From positions 310,001 to 374,000 of the forward strand of contig NZ_KB894098.1 in NCBI RefSeq assembly GCF_000374305.1: a stretch of DNA of 64,000 nt, given 5' to 3'. A program made the translations under genes and the position numbers. Below are positions 15,413-23,804 of the stretch, in pieces. Position 1 is the first letter of the stretch. Each line of letters starts with the position of its first letter. The notes under the pieces are model-generated. The model made no database searches and was not told where the DNA came from. It was given only the letters and a program-made list of their open reading frames with translations. Origin of the DNA: Actinomadura flavalba DSM 45200 (GTDB lineage Bacteria; Actinomycetota; Actinomycetes; Streptosporangiales; Streptosporangiaceae).

Positions 15413-16891
15413 TCAGGAACGCGAGCCCGGAGTGCCCGGATCGTCCCCGGCGGGCGGACGCACCGGTCCCCCGGCCTCGTCCTGCTCGGGGGCGATGATG
15501 CCGCCGCCGGTGTCGGCGGGCGCGCGGCGTCCGCCGACGGCGTTCAGCACGTGGTAGAAGACCAGCGCCGCGATCGTGCCGAACGCGATGCCGCCGAGCG
15601 GGAAGTCGTCCGTCACGTGGAGCGTGACGTTGCCGATCGCGAGGATGACCGCCGCCGACACCGGGACGAGGTTGACCGGGTCACCGAAGTCGATCCGGTT
15701 CTCCACCCAGATCTTCGCGCCGAGCAGCCCGATCATCCCGTACAGCACGACGGTGATGCCGCCGAGCACGCCGCCGGGCGTCGCCGCGACGAGCGCGCCG
15801 AACTTGGGGATCAGCCCGAACCCGATCGCGACGAGCGCCGCGACGTAGTACGCGGCCGTGGAGTAGACGCGCGTCGCCGCCATGACGCCGATGTTCTCGG
15901 CGTAGGTGGTCGTCGGGGAGCCGCCGACGCCGGTGGCGAGCATCGTCGCGGCGCCGTCGGCGGCCAGGGCGCGGCCCATGTAGGGGTCCAGGTCCTCGTC
16001 GGTCATCGCGGCGACGGCCTTGACGTGCCCGGTGTTCTCCGCGATGAGCGCGATGACCGGCGGCAGCGCCAGCAGGATCGACGCCGTGGTGAAGCTCGGC
16101 GCGTGCAGGCTCGGGAAGCCGAACCAGGCGGCGTCCGCGACGCCGGACAGGTCGACGCGGTCGTGCGTGAACGCCGTCGCCACGCAGTACGGGCCCTCCT
16201 GCGCGCACGACTGCCCGGCGGCGTCGCGCAGGTTCTGCCCCGGCAGCACCGAGGTGATCGGCCCGGAGAGCAGGTCGAGCAGCCAGGACAGGACGAACCC
16301 GAACACCAGCGCCAGCAGGATCGAGATCCGCGCCCAGAAGCCGCGCAGCAGCACCGTGCACAGCACCGCGAAGCACAGCGTCAGCAGCCCGACCCACTGG
16401 TCCTGCGGCCAGTAGGTCCCGGCCACGACGGGCGCCAGGTTGAAGCCGATCAGCATGACGACGGCGCCGGTCACCACCGGCGGGAACATCCGGTGGACGA
16501 CGTGCGCGCCGAGGAAGTGCACGACGAGCCCGACGGCGAGCAGCACCGCGCCCGCGACGAGGATCGCGCCGGTCACGGCGGCGCTGTCACCGCCGCCCGC
16601 GCGGATCGCCGCGACGGCGCCGACGAACGAGGCGCTGGAGCCCAGGTAGCTCGGGACCTTGCCGCCCACGACGAGCAGGAACAGGATCGTCGCGACCCCG
16701 GACATCATGATCGCCAGGTTGGGGTCGAGCCCCATGAGGATCGGGAAGACGAACGTCGCCCCGAACATCGCCACGACGTGCTGCACGCCGATGCCCGCCG
16801 TGCGCGGCCAGCTCAGCCGTTCGTCCGGACGGACGACCTGGCCGGGCGGCGGGGTCCTCCCGTCGCCGTGCAGCTTCCAGCCGAGCGCCAT
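15413..16891 (-). CDS. Uracil/xanthine permease (NCS2/NAT family)
   Basis: A 492-residue transporter with about 12-14 membrane helices. NCS2 signatures include ATFVFPILMGLDPNLA near the start, SYLGSSASFVGAV, and the family core GVGGSPTTTYAENIGVMAATRV around residues 300-325. It would import a nucleobase by proton symport. The GSPTTTYAENIG core resembles uracil permeases, while the adjacent PucR regulator suggests xanthine or uric acid. Start 16891 (MALGWKLHGDG) is preferred because AAGGGA lies 8 bases upstream; a longer frame adds 28 residues with no homology. Confidence 0.9.
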   Translation of the reverse strand: MALGWKLHGDGRTPPPGQVVRPDERLSWPRTAGIGVQHVVAMFGATFVFPILMGLDPNLAIMMSGVATILFLLVVGGKVPSYLGSSASFVGAVAAIRAGGGDSAAVTGAILVAGAVLLAVGLVVHFLGAHVVHRMFPPVVTGAVVMLIGFNLAPVVAGTYWPQDQWVGLLTLCFAVLCTVLLRGFWARISILLALVFGFVLSWLLDLLSGPITSVLPGQNLRDAAGQSCAQEGPYCVATAFTHDRVDLSGVADAAWFGFPSLHAPSFTTASILLALPPVIALIAENTGHVKAVAAMTDEDLDPYMGRALAADGAATMLATGVGGSPTTTYAENIGVMAATRVYSTAAYYVAALVAIGFGLIPKFGALVAATPGGVLGGITVVLYGMIGLLGAKIWVENRIDFGDPVNLVPVSAAVILAIGNVTLHVTDDFPLGGIAFGTIAALVFYHVLNAVGGRRAPADTGGGIIAPEQDEAGGPVRPPAGDDPGTPGSRS

Positions 16892-17033
16892 GGGCCGGTC
16901 CCTTCCCTCGCGGCCCCGGCGGGGCCCGTGCTCCGGACAGTGTTGATCTACCCGCCCGGCGCGTCCAGGTGACATCGCTCACGCGACGTCTCCGCTGGTC
17001 ACCGGCGAGCCCGGAGCACCCTACGCCCGCCGC

Positions 17034-18698
17034 TCAGATGCCGCGCATCCGCAGGACGTGCAGCGCGAGGGTGAGGTTGAGGCGCAGGTGCGCGTCCTGC
17101 GTGAAGGGGCCGAGCATCCGTTCGAGTTTCCCGATGCGGTAGCGCAGCGTGTTGTAGTGGAAGTGCAGGCGACGGGCCGTCTCGGCGACGTTGAGGTTGG
17201 TCTCCAGCAGCACCTGGAGGGTGCGGCGCAGGTCGACCGCCTCGGGTTCGGCGTCGCCCGCGAGCCCGCCGAGCGTCTCAGCGACGAACGCGTGCAGTTC
17301 GGCCGGGTCGGAGACGAGACTGAGCAGCCGGTAGACGCCGAGCCGGTCGAAGTGCTCGCGGGCGCCGTCGCCGTGGAGCTGGCGGCCGACCCGGACGGCC
17401 TTGACGGCCTGCTCGTAGGCGCCCGGCAGCGCGGCGGGGCCAGTGACGGTGCGGCTGATGCCGGTGGAGAACGTGCGGCGGATCGCCGGGTTCTCCGCGA
17501 ACAGCGCGGCGGCCTCGCGGGCCAGCGCCTCGACGGCGCCGGGCGCGTCACCGACGACCGCGACGATCTCGTGCGCGAAGCTCGCGACGGCCGCGCCCGG
17601 GTCGTGTAGGCGGGCCGCCGCGCCCCACGCCGCCGCCAGCCGCTCCTGCGCGAAGCGCTCGTCGGCGCCGCGTCCGGGCGGGGGTTTGGGAGCGTCGGGG
17701 CGGCGGGCGTCCAGTTCCGCGACGAGCACCGCGACGGGCCGGTCCAGGTCCCAGCCGAAGCCCGCGCAGTGCGCGACGATGCGGTCGTCGCCGCCCGCCC
17801 GGCCCGCCAGGACGTCGCGCAGGAAGTCGGCCCGGTACTTGCTCTCGACCGCCGCGACGGCCTGCTGCTTGGTGACGACGAGCGCGGCGACCGTCGCGGC
17901 CCGCTCCAGGATGCCGAGGTCGGTCTCGCGGGGCTCGCCGTGCGGGCTGAGCGCGATGATGCGGCCGTGGTCGAACCCGCCCGCGACGACCGGGACGACG
18001 AGGTGCCGCCCGGCGGCGTGCGGGGCCAGGTCGGCGGTGCGGGAGGCGTCGAACGCGCGGATGGCGGCGACGGCCTCGGCCGGTCCGGCCTCGGCCAGCG
18101 GGCGCCGGTCGCCGTCGAACACCACGACGGCGACGTCCAGCAGCGAGGCGACCTCGTCCGCGAGCTCCCGCACGCCGCCGCCGCACAGCACGATCTGCAC
18201 GAGCGCGCGGTGCACCTCCTCGGTGCGGGCGAGGACGGCGGCCTGCCGGTTGAGGATGTCGGTGAGGACCTGGTTGAGGATGTCGTCGAAGCCGACGTCG
18301 TCGGGCAGCAGGATGAGCGGGAGCCCGTGCCGGTCGGCCCGCTCGACCATCTCGGCGGGGATCGCGTCCAGGTAGCGGCCGGGTTTGACGGCCAGGGCGG
18401 CCAGCCCGCGCCGGTCCAGGTCGGTGACCAGGTCACCGAGCGGCTGGTCCGAGCCGCGCAGCGGGTAGCCGGTGGTGAGCAGCAGTTCGTTGGGCTTGAC
18501 CCAGGACAGGATGTCGGGGACGTCCATGACGTTGAGCCGCTGGACGACGCGGCCGAGGCCGGAGCGCCCGGCGATGAGGCGGGCGCGGGCCAGGGTGGAG
18601 ACGCCGAGGACGTCTCCGACCGGCAGGCCGTGGGTGAGGGTGCCGGTACTCGCGAGCCGGAGGGCCGGTGGGCCCGGCTCCACGGGTGTGGAGGTCAT
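17034..18698 (-). CDS. PucR/CdaR-family transcriptional regulator
   Basis: A 554-residue regulator. The N-terminal PucR domain (about residues 25-145) contains LPVGDVLG, DVPDILSWVKPNELLLTTGYPL and LAALAVKPGRYLDAIPAEM. A GGDEF-like linker domain follows. The C-terminal helix-turn-helix_30 reads NLNVAETARRLHFHYNTLRYRIGKLERM (about 504-531). PucR proteins control purine catabolism and uptake genes. Here the gene lies between a purine permease (same strand, downstream) and the divergent DUF2877/AllH-like gene, consistent with local control of both sides. Confidence 0.9.
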   Translation of the reverse strand: MTSTPVEPGPPALRLASTGTLTHGLPVGDVLGVSTLARARLIAGRSGLGRVVQRLNVMDVPDILSWVKPNELLLTTGYPLRGSDQPLGDLVTDLDRRGLAALAVKPGRYLDAIPAEMVERADRHGLPLILLPDDVGFDDILNQVLTDILNRQAAVLARTEEVHRALVQIVLCGGGVRELADEVASLLDVAVVVFDGDRRPLAEAGPAEAVAAIRAFDASRTADLAPHAAGRHLVVPVVAGGFDHGRIIALSPHGEPRETDLGILERAATVAALVVTKQQAVAAVESKYRADFLRDVLAGRAGGDDRIVAHCAGFGWDLDRPVAVLVAELDARRPDAPKPPPGRGADERFAQERLAAAWGAAARLHDPGAAVASFAHEIVAVVGDAPGAVEALAREAAALFAENPAIRRTFSTGISRTVTGPAALPGAYEQAVKAVRVGRQLHGDGAREHFDRLGVYRLLSLVSDPAELHAFVAETLGGLAGDAEPEAVDLRRTLQVLLETNLNVAETARRLHFHYNTLRYRIGKLERMLGPFTQDAHLRLNLTLALHVLRMRGI

Positions 18699-18770
18699 AA
18701 CGGGGGGTCACCTCGCTTCTGGAGCTACATCGCCGGGTGAGGCGACATCGCTACCGTTACCTGATCAAGA

Positions 18771-18797
18771 CTGACAAGTCAGGCCATTCTTGACAAG
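18771..18797. promoter_or_regulatory. Candidate PucR operator between pucR-like gene and the AllH-like gene
   Basis: In the 183-bp divergent spacer, CTGAC-AA-GTCAG forms a small palindrome (18771-18782). The heptamer TGACAAG recurs as a direct repeat at 18772 and 18791, 19 bp apart (about two helical turns). TTGACA at 18790 could also be a -35 element for the plus-strand gene. Assignment to PucR is inferred from position. Confidence 0.35.
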
Positions 18798-18881
18798 CAT
18801 CCTTGGCAGGTTTCTCCATACGACCCGGCGGCGGCCCGGATTACCGTCCAGCGGGTACCCCCTCGCCTCCGGGAGGCCCGC

Positions 18882-19787
18882 GTGACCCCCCTCGTCCGTG
18901 ATAGCGCCCCGCTGCGACCGCCGCCCGGCGGCCCGCTGCCGGCCGCCGGGTCGGCGAGCCGCACGCTGCGACCGCTGCTGGAGGGACCGCGCCGCCCGGC
19001 CCGGGTCCTCGCGCTGTTCCCCTCCGCCCTCTACCTGGAGCTGCGCGGCGCGAGCGAACCGCGCACCGTGGCGGTCGTCACGTCCGACGCCGTCCGGCTG
19101 CCCAACGCGATCGTGCTCGGCGTCCCCGCCCGGGACCGGCCGCTGCGCGGCGTCCGCGAGTCCGCCGACGCGTGGATCGGTGAGGGCCGCGTCGAGGCGG
19201 GCGGGCTGCTCGTCCGGGCGCGCCGCTGGTGGGACCCGCGGCCCGCGCTCGGCGTCGTCGCGTCGCCCGGCGGGCTGCGCGCCTTCGCCGACGAGCTGTC
19301 CGCCGCGCCGCCGGGCGGTCTGGCCGGTCACCCCGACCCCGCGCTGCTCGGCGCGTGCTGCGCGGACGGCGACCTGGCGGGCGCCGTGGAGACCGCCGAA
19401 CGGCTCGTCGGGCTCGGCCCCGGCCTCACCCCCAGCGGCGACGACATCCTGGCGGGCCTGCTCGCGGCGCTGCGCCTGATCGGCGGCGCGCTGCCCGGCG
19501 GCGACCGCGCCGTCTGGCTGGCGGGCTGGCTCGGCGCGGCCGTCACCGCCGACGTCGGCACCCGCACCACCCCGCTGTCGGCGACGCTGCTGCACTGCGC
19601 GGCGCGCGGCGACGCGGGCGCCGAGGTCGGCGCGGCGCTGCGGGCCGTCGCGGGCCTGGAGCCGCCCGGTCCCGCCGTCCGCCGCCTGCTGTCGGTCGGG
19701 CACACCTCCGGCTCGGACCTGGCCTGCGGCGTCCTGCTCGGCGCGCACGCGGCCCTCGCGCTGGCGGGGAACCTGACGGCGGTGTGA
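18882..19787 (+). CDS. DUF2877 protein (AllH/YlbF-like)
   Basis: A 301-residue soluble protein. The family hallmark GLGPGLTPSGDDILAG is at 177-192, with TTPLSATLL and VGHTSGSDLACGVLLG toward the C-terminus. DUF2877 includes E. coli YlbF (AllH), a component linked to the oxamate carbamoyltransferase step of anaerobic allantoin breakdown. That link, the PucR neighbour and the purine permease together suggest a role in purine/ureide catabolism. No AllF/AllG-like partners are present, so the exact reaction remains open. Confidence 0.8.
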   Translation: MTPLVRDSAPLRPPPGGPLPAAGSASRTLRPLLEGPRRPARVLALFPSALYLELRGASEPRTVAVVTSDAVRLPNAIVLGVPARDRPLRGVRESADAWIGEGRVEAGGLLVRARRWWDPRPALGVVASPGGLRAFADELSAAPPGGLAGHPDPALLGACCADGDLAGAVETAERLVGLGPGLTPSGDDILAGLLAALRLIGGALPGGDRAVWLAGWLGAAVTADVGTRTTPLSATLLHCAARGDAGAEVGAALRAVAGLEPPGPAVRRLLSVGHTSGSDLACGVLLGAHAALALAGNLTAV

Positions 19788-19844
19788 CGCCGTTCTGCCC
19801 CGATCGGGTGTCCGATGAGGGGTGGTCTGGGGGATCATGGCGGA

Positions 19845-21059
19845 GTGAATGTGAGCGTCTCCACGATCGAGGACCTGTCCGAACGGATCGCCGCCGTCCG
19901 TGCCGAGCACGCCGAGCGGTTCCCCGGCCCGGCGACCGGACGGCAGCCGGTGCACACCGTCTACGTTCCCGCCGACCGCTTCTCGCGCACGACGCCCGCC
20001 GAGTTCGGCGGGGAGGCGCTGCGCCTGTTCAACACCCACACGCCCGGCGCCGGATCGTTCGGCACCGCGTTCGGGCTGGAACCGGAGATCGCCGCACTGG
20101 TGCGCGAGCGGGTCGCCGCCAAGCTCGCGTCCGAGCCCGTCGAGGACGTCCGCATCGACTTCGAGGACGGCTACGGCGTCCGGCCCGACGCCGAGGAGGA
20201 CGGGCACGTCGCCCAGGTCGTCGAGGCGGTCGCCACCTCCTACGAGGCCCGCGAGCTGCCGCACTACTGGGGCGTGCGGGTCAAGTCGTTCGCGGACGGC
20301 GCGCACGACCGCTCGATGCGCACGCTCGACGGCTTCCTCACCGCGCTGCGCGACCGGCTCGGCCGGCTGCCCGGCGGGTTCACGATCACGTTCCCGAAGG
20401 TCGTCTCGGCGGCGCACGTGGAGCTGTTCGTCGAGTACCTGGAGCGGCTGGAGGAGTCGCTCGGCCTGCCGCCGGGCATCCTGCGGTTCGAGGTGCAGGT
20501 CGAGACCCCGCAGGTGATCATCGACACCGAGGGGCGGACGGGGCTGCGCGACGTCGTCGAGGCCGGGAAGGGCCGCGTCACCGCCGCGCACTTCGGCGTG
20601 TTCGACTACACGGCCGCGCTCGGCCTGCCGCCGCAGGAGCAGCGGCTCGACCACCCCGCCTGCGACTTCGCCCGGGACGTCATGCAGGTGACGCTGGCGG
20701 GCACCGGCATCCGGCTGTCGGACGGCTCGACCAACGTCATCCCCCGCAACGACGGGCCGGACGAGGTCAACGCCGCGTGGGCGGTGCACGCCGCGCACGT
20801 CCGGCACTCGCTGCGGCACGGCTTCTACCAGGGCTGGGACCTGCACCCGGCGCACCTGCCGAGCCGGTACGCGGCCGTGTACGGGTTCCACCTGGACGGC
20901 GTGGACGAGGTCATCGGCCGCGTCCGCGCCTGGCGCGAGCAGTCGGCGGGCCCCGACGGCGTGCTGGACGAGCCCGCCACCGTCAGGGCCCTCACCGACC
21001 GGCTGCGCCGCGCCGTGGACTGCGGCGCGCTGGACGAGAGCGCGCTGCCCAAGGAGTGA
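19845..21059 (+). CDS. HpcH/HpaI aldolase-superfamily protein (DUF6986 type)
   Basis: A 404-residue TIM-barrel-type protein. VRIDFEDGYG near residue 103 resembles the acidic metal-binding strand of citrate-lyase-beta/HpcH enzymes. ITFPKVV, RFEVQVETPQVIID (Glu metal ligand) and AHFGVFDYTAALGL continue the barrel pattern. It probably cleaves or forms a C-C bond of a keto acid such as glyoxylate adducts, but the substrate is unknown. GTG 19845 has GGGGGA 9 bases upstream; an ATG at 19815 is the alternative. It lies 57 bp after the AllH-like gene on the same strand, so a joint ureide/glyoxylate pathway is plausible. Confidence 0.72.
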   Translation: MNVSVSTIEDLSERIAAVRAEHAERFPGPATGRQPVHTVYVPADRFSRTTPAEFGGEALRLFNTHTPGAGSFGTAFGLEPEIAALVRERVAAKLASEPVEDVRIDFEDGYGVRPDAEEDGHVAQVVEAVATSYEARELPHYWGVRVKSFADGAHDRSMRTLDGFLTALRDRLGRLPGGFTITFPKVVSAAHVELFVEYLERLEESLGLPPGILRFEVQVETPQVIIDTEGRTGLRDVVEAGKGRVTAAHFGVFDYTAALGLPPQEQRLDHPACDFARDVMQVTLAGTGIRLSDGSTNVIPRNDGPDEVNAAWAVHAAHVRHSLRHGFYQGWDLHPAHLPSRYAAVYGFHLDGVDEVIGRVRAWREQSAGPDGVLDEPATVRALTDRLRRAVDCGALDESALPKE

Positions 21060-21065
21060 GCGCGG

Positions 21066-21542
21066 CTACTCCGGCGCGCACACCACGACGGGGATGCGGC
21101 GGTCCGTCCACTTCTGGTAGTCGGCGTACTCGGGGTAGAGGTCGACGAGCCGCCGCCACAGGTCGGCGCGCTCGTCGCCCTCGGCCTCGTACGCCCGCAT
21201 CGGGGCGACCTTGTCGCCGAAGCGGACCCGGACGCGCGGCTGCCGGAGCAGGTTGAGGTACCACTGCGGGTGCTGCGGCGTGCCGCCCCGCGAGGCGACG
21301 AGCACGACGCGGTCGCCGTCGGGCATCGCGATCAGCGCGACGGTCCGGGGCCGTCCCGACTTGCGGCCGATCGTGGTCAGCAGCGCCACCGGCACGCCGC
21401 GCGGGAACGCGCTGCCGAACCGGAACCGGGCGCCGAACCGCCCGCCGGTGCCGGTGTAGAGCGCGGCGTGCGCCTTGGTGAGCGTCTTCATCGCGGGCGC
21501 GAACAGCGCCGAGTCGAAGAAGCGGGGACGGCCGTCGGGCAT
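21066..21542 (-). CDS. F420-dependent nitroreductase-family (Ddn-like) protein
   Basis: A 158-residue deazaflavin-dependent nitroreductase-fold protein. Typical segments are LLTTIGRKSGRPRTVAL, RVVLVASRGGTPQHPQWYLNLL, and VRVRFGDKVAPMRAYEAEGDERADLW. The GRKSGRPR loop binds the F420 phosphate/glutamate tail in this family, which reduces nitro compounds or quinones. GGAGG lies about 6 bases upstream of the ATG at 21542. The stop is 7 bp from the convergent DUF6986 gene. The substrate cannot be read from sequence. Confidence 0.88.
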   Translation of the reverse strand: MPDGRPRFFDSALFAPAMKTLTKAHAALYTGTGGRFGARFRFGSAFPRGVPVALLTTIGRKSGRPRTVALIAMPDGDRVVLVASRGGTPQHPQWYLNLLRQPRVRVRFGDKVAPMRAYEAEGDERADLWRRLVDLYPEYADYQKWTDRRIPVVVCAPE

Positions 21543-21712
21543 GCGTGCCTCCGTGGAACCGTGGGGGGACGGAACGGCGGCCAGTCTTCCATGATCATTG
21601 CATCCGGGCGGCCGTTTCCGGGCACGCGCGCGCCCGAGCTTCGCAGGGCGGCACGACCTCCGGCGCGCCGGCCCCCTAGCGCTCGTCCGACGGCGCCCAC
21701 CCACCCGGAACC
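21543..21712. other. Spacer upstream of the Ddn-like gene
   Basis: No gene is supported here. It must contain the promoter of the Ddn-like gene, and an A+T-rich stretch lies at 21590-21603 (TGATCATTGCA region). Beyond 21713 the sequence becomes a repeat array. Confidence 0.5.
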
Positions 21713-22056
21713 TCCGAGGTCAAGGACCCGGCGGCGCTACGCGACGTGCGCGGAAGGCGGCCAGGTCGGCAGGTTGTCGGGGTCGGCAGGCTCGACGGCG
21801 TGACGGCGACGGGCGCGGTAGGCGCTCAGGTCGGGCGGATGTCGAGGTCGGCAGGCTCGACGGCGTTACGGCGACGGGCGCGGTAAGCGGCCAAGTCGAC
21901 CGGGTGTCGAGGTCGGCGGGCTCGACGGCGTTACGGCGGCGTGCGGGAGGCGGTCAAGTCGGCCGGGTGTCGAGGTCGGCGGGGTCGGCGGCGTTACGAC
22001 GACGGGCGCGGTAGGCGGTCAGGTCGGCTGCGGTGTCCAGGTCGGCGGGGTCCGCG
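21713..22056. repeat. Tandem array of about 65-bp units grown from the 3' end of the MobA-like gene
   Basis: Four clear units lie at 21774-21838 (65 bp), 21839-21903 (65), 21904-21966 (63) and 21967-22032 (66). A degenerate unit sits at 21713-21773, and the start of another at 22033-22056. Each unit contains GTCGAGGTCGGC, CTCGACGGCGTTACGGCG and GCGGTCAAGTCGG-type blocks. The 66-bp unit is in frame within the MobA-like gene and duplicates its C-terminal DPADLDT peptide. Units beyond the stop have lost the codon period. Confidence 0.85.
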
Positions 22057-22565
22057 ACGTCCTCGCACGGGACGTGCGTCACGAGGTGCGGGTGGCGCCG
22101 GAGGAAGGTGCGGGCGCCGTGGTCGCCTGTCGCGGCGGCGGACGCCGCCGCGAAGTGCGGGCGGGTGAGCAGGACGGGGTTGCGCGGGGCTCCGCCGTAG
22201 GTCGCGACGGCGATCCCGGCGCCCGCGCGCCAGGCGGCGATCAGGCGGGCCACCGCCGCCGGGGTGACGTCCGGCTGGTCCACCAGGGCGACGACCACGG
22301 CCTCCGTCTCGTCCGGGACGGCCGCCAGGCCCGCGCGCAGCGACGAGCCCATCCCGGTCTCCCACGCCGGGTTCGGGACGTCGGTCGTGCCCGCGACCAG
22401 CACCGGCACGGCGCCCGTGACGACCAGCACCGGCGCGCAGCCGCCCGCCGCGAGGGTCGCGGCGGCGCGGTCGGCCAGCCGCTCGCCGCCGATCTCCAGC
22501 AGCGCCTTGGGCGTGCCCAGGCGGCGGCCCGCCCCGGCCGCGAGCAGCAGGCCCGCCGGGGTCAT
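21954..22565 (-). CDS. MobA-like NTP transferase (molybdenum cofactor cytidylyltransferase type)
   Basis: A 203-residue nucleotidyltransferase. The start GLLLAAGAGRRLGTPKALLEI contains the nucleotide-binding LAAGxGxRxG-PK motif. LVDQPDVTPAAV (metal-binding Asp region) and GDHGARTFLRRHP follow the MocA/MobA-like pattern. It would transfer CMP or GMP to molybdopterin for Mo-hydroxylases. It overlaps the xdhC-family gene by 4 bp, the usual pairing for xanthine-dehydrogenase-type enzymes. The C-terminus is extended by a 22-residue repeat peptide (DPADLDT twice) from the repeat array and may be dispensable. Confidence 0.85.
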   Translation of the reverse strand: MTPAGLLLAAGAGRRLGTPKALLEIGGERLADRAAATLAAGGCAPVLVVTGAVPVLVAGTTDVPNPAWETGMGSSLRAGLAAVPDETEAVVVALVDQPDVTPAAVARLIAAWRAGAGIAVATYGGAPRNPVLLTRPHFAAASAAATGDHGARTFLRRHPHLVTHVPCEDVADPADLDTAADLTAYRARRRNAADPADLDTRPT

Positions 22566-23683
22566 CCGGCCGGTTCCCGGTGGATGCGGCCGGACGTCCG
22601 GGTCAGCGGGCGGCCCGAGCCGCCCCAGCGCCACTGCACCAGCTCCGCCGCGATCGACACCGCCGTCTCCTCGGGGGTGCGGGCGCCGAGGTCGAGCCCG
22701 ATCGGCGACCGCAGCCGCGCCAGCTCCGCTTCGCTCACGCCCGCCGCGAGCAGCCGGGCGCGGCGGTCGTCGTGGGTGCGGCGCGAGCCCATCGCGCCGA
22801 TGTACCCGGCGGGGGTGCGCAGCGCCGCCTCCAGCAGCGGCACGTCGAACTTCGGGTCGTGGGTGAGGACGGCGATGGCGGTGCGCTCGTCCACGGCGGT
22901 GCGCGCCAGGTACTTGTGCGGCCACTCGACCACGACCTCGTCGGCGTCGGGGAACCGCTTGCGCGTCGCGAACACCGGCCGCGCGTCGCACACGGTCACG
23001 TGGTGGCCGAGGAACGTGCCGACGCGGGCGACCGCCGCCGCGAAGTCGATGGCGCCGAACACCAGCAGCCGGGGCGGCGGCGCGAACGTTTGCACGAACA
23101 CCGCGAGGTCGTCGCCCCGGCGCTCGCCCTCGGGGCCGTAGCGGCGGGTGCCGGTGACGCCCTGCGCGAGCATGCCGCGCGCGTCGTCGTCGACGGCGGC
23201 GTCCAGCCGGGCGGCGTACGTCTCGCCGGGCGCCAGGCTCCCCTCGGCGCGGCCGGGCCACACGACGCGGCGGGCGCCGAGGCGTCCCGGCCCGCCGACG
23301 ACGGTGGCCACCGCGACCGGCTCGTGCGCCTCGATCGACGCCGCCACGCGGGGGAACGCCGGGAACGTTCCCGCGTCGACCGGCTCGACCAGGATGTCCA
23401 GGACGCCGCCGCAGGTCAGGCCGACCGAGAACGCGTCGTCGTCGCTCACCCCGTAGCGCCGCAGGACGGGCCGTCCGGACGCGACGACCTCGCGGGCCAG
23501 CTCGTACACCGCGCCCTCGACGCAGCCGCCGGACACGCTGCCCGCGACCTCGCCGCCGGGCGCCACCGCCATCGCGGCCCCGGCCGGGCGCGGGGCGCTG
23601 CGGAACGTGTCGACCACGGTGGCGAGACCGAACCGCTCCCCGGACGCGAACCAGGGGACGATCTCGCCGAGCACGTCACGCAC
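22562..23683 (-). CDS. XdhC/CoxI-family Mo-cofactor maturation protein
   Basis: A 373-residue protein. The N-terminal XdhC domain has TVVDTFRSAPRPAGAAMAV and SVSGGCVEGAVYE, and a Cys at LTCGGVLDI. The C-terminal Rossmann domain has LLVFGAIDFAAAVARV, VCDARPVF, YIGAMGSRRTHDDR and LRSPIGLDLGARTPEE. XdhC binds molybdenum cofactor, promotes its sulfuration and inserts it into xanthine dehydrogenase-like enzymes. The genes for such an enzyme are not in the window, so the client is encoded elsewhere. It is coupled to the MobA-like gene and divergent from the sulfite-oxidase-like gene. Confidence 0.92.
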   Translation of the reverse strand: MRDVLGEIVPWFASGERFGLATVVDTFRSAPRPAGAAMAVAPGGEVAGSVSGGCVEGAVYELAREVVASGRPVLRRYGVSDDDAFSVGLTCGGVLDILVEPVDAGTFPAFPRVAASIEAHEPVAVATVVGGPGRLGARRVVWPGRAEGSLAPGETYAARLDAAVDDDARGMLAQGVTGTRRYGPEGERRGDDLAVFVQTFAPPPRLLVFGAIDFAAAVARVGTFLGHHVTVCDARPVFATRKRFPDADEVVVEWPHKYLARTAVDERTAIAVLTHDPKFDVPLLEAALRTPAGYIGAMGSRRTHDDRRARLLAAGVSEAELARLRSPIGLDLGARTPEETAVSIAAELVQWRWGGSGRPLTRTSGRIHREPAG

Positions 23684-23804
23684 GTGCGCTCCTCTCGTGC
23701 CGCGACGGGCGGGCCGCCGACCTGTCCCAATCTACCGGCGCGCAATCCGGTTAATTCAGTAGGGAAAGTTGACTTCACGCCGCGCGGCCAGCAGCATCGT
23801 CCCC

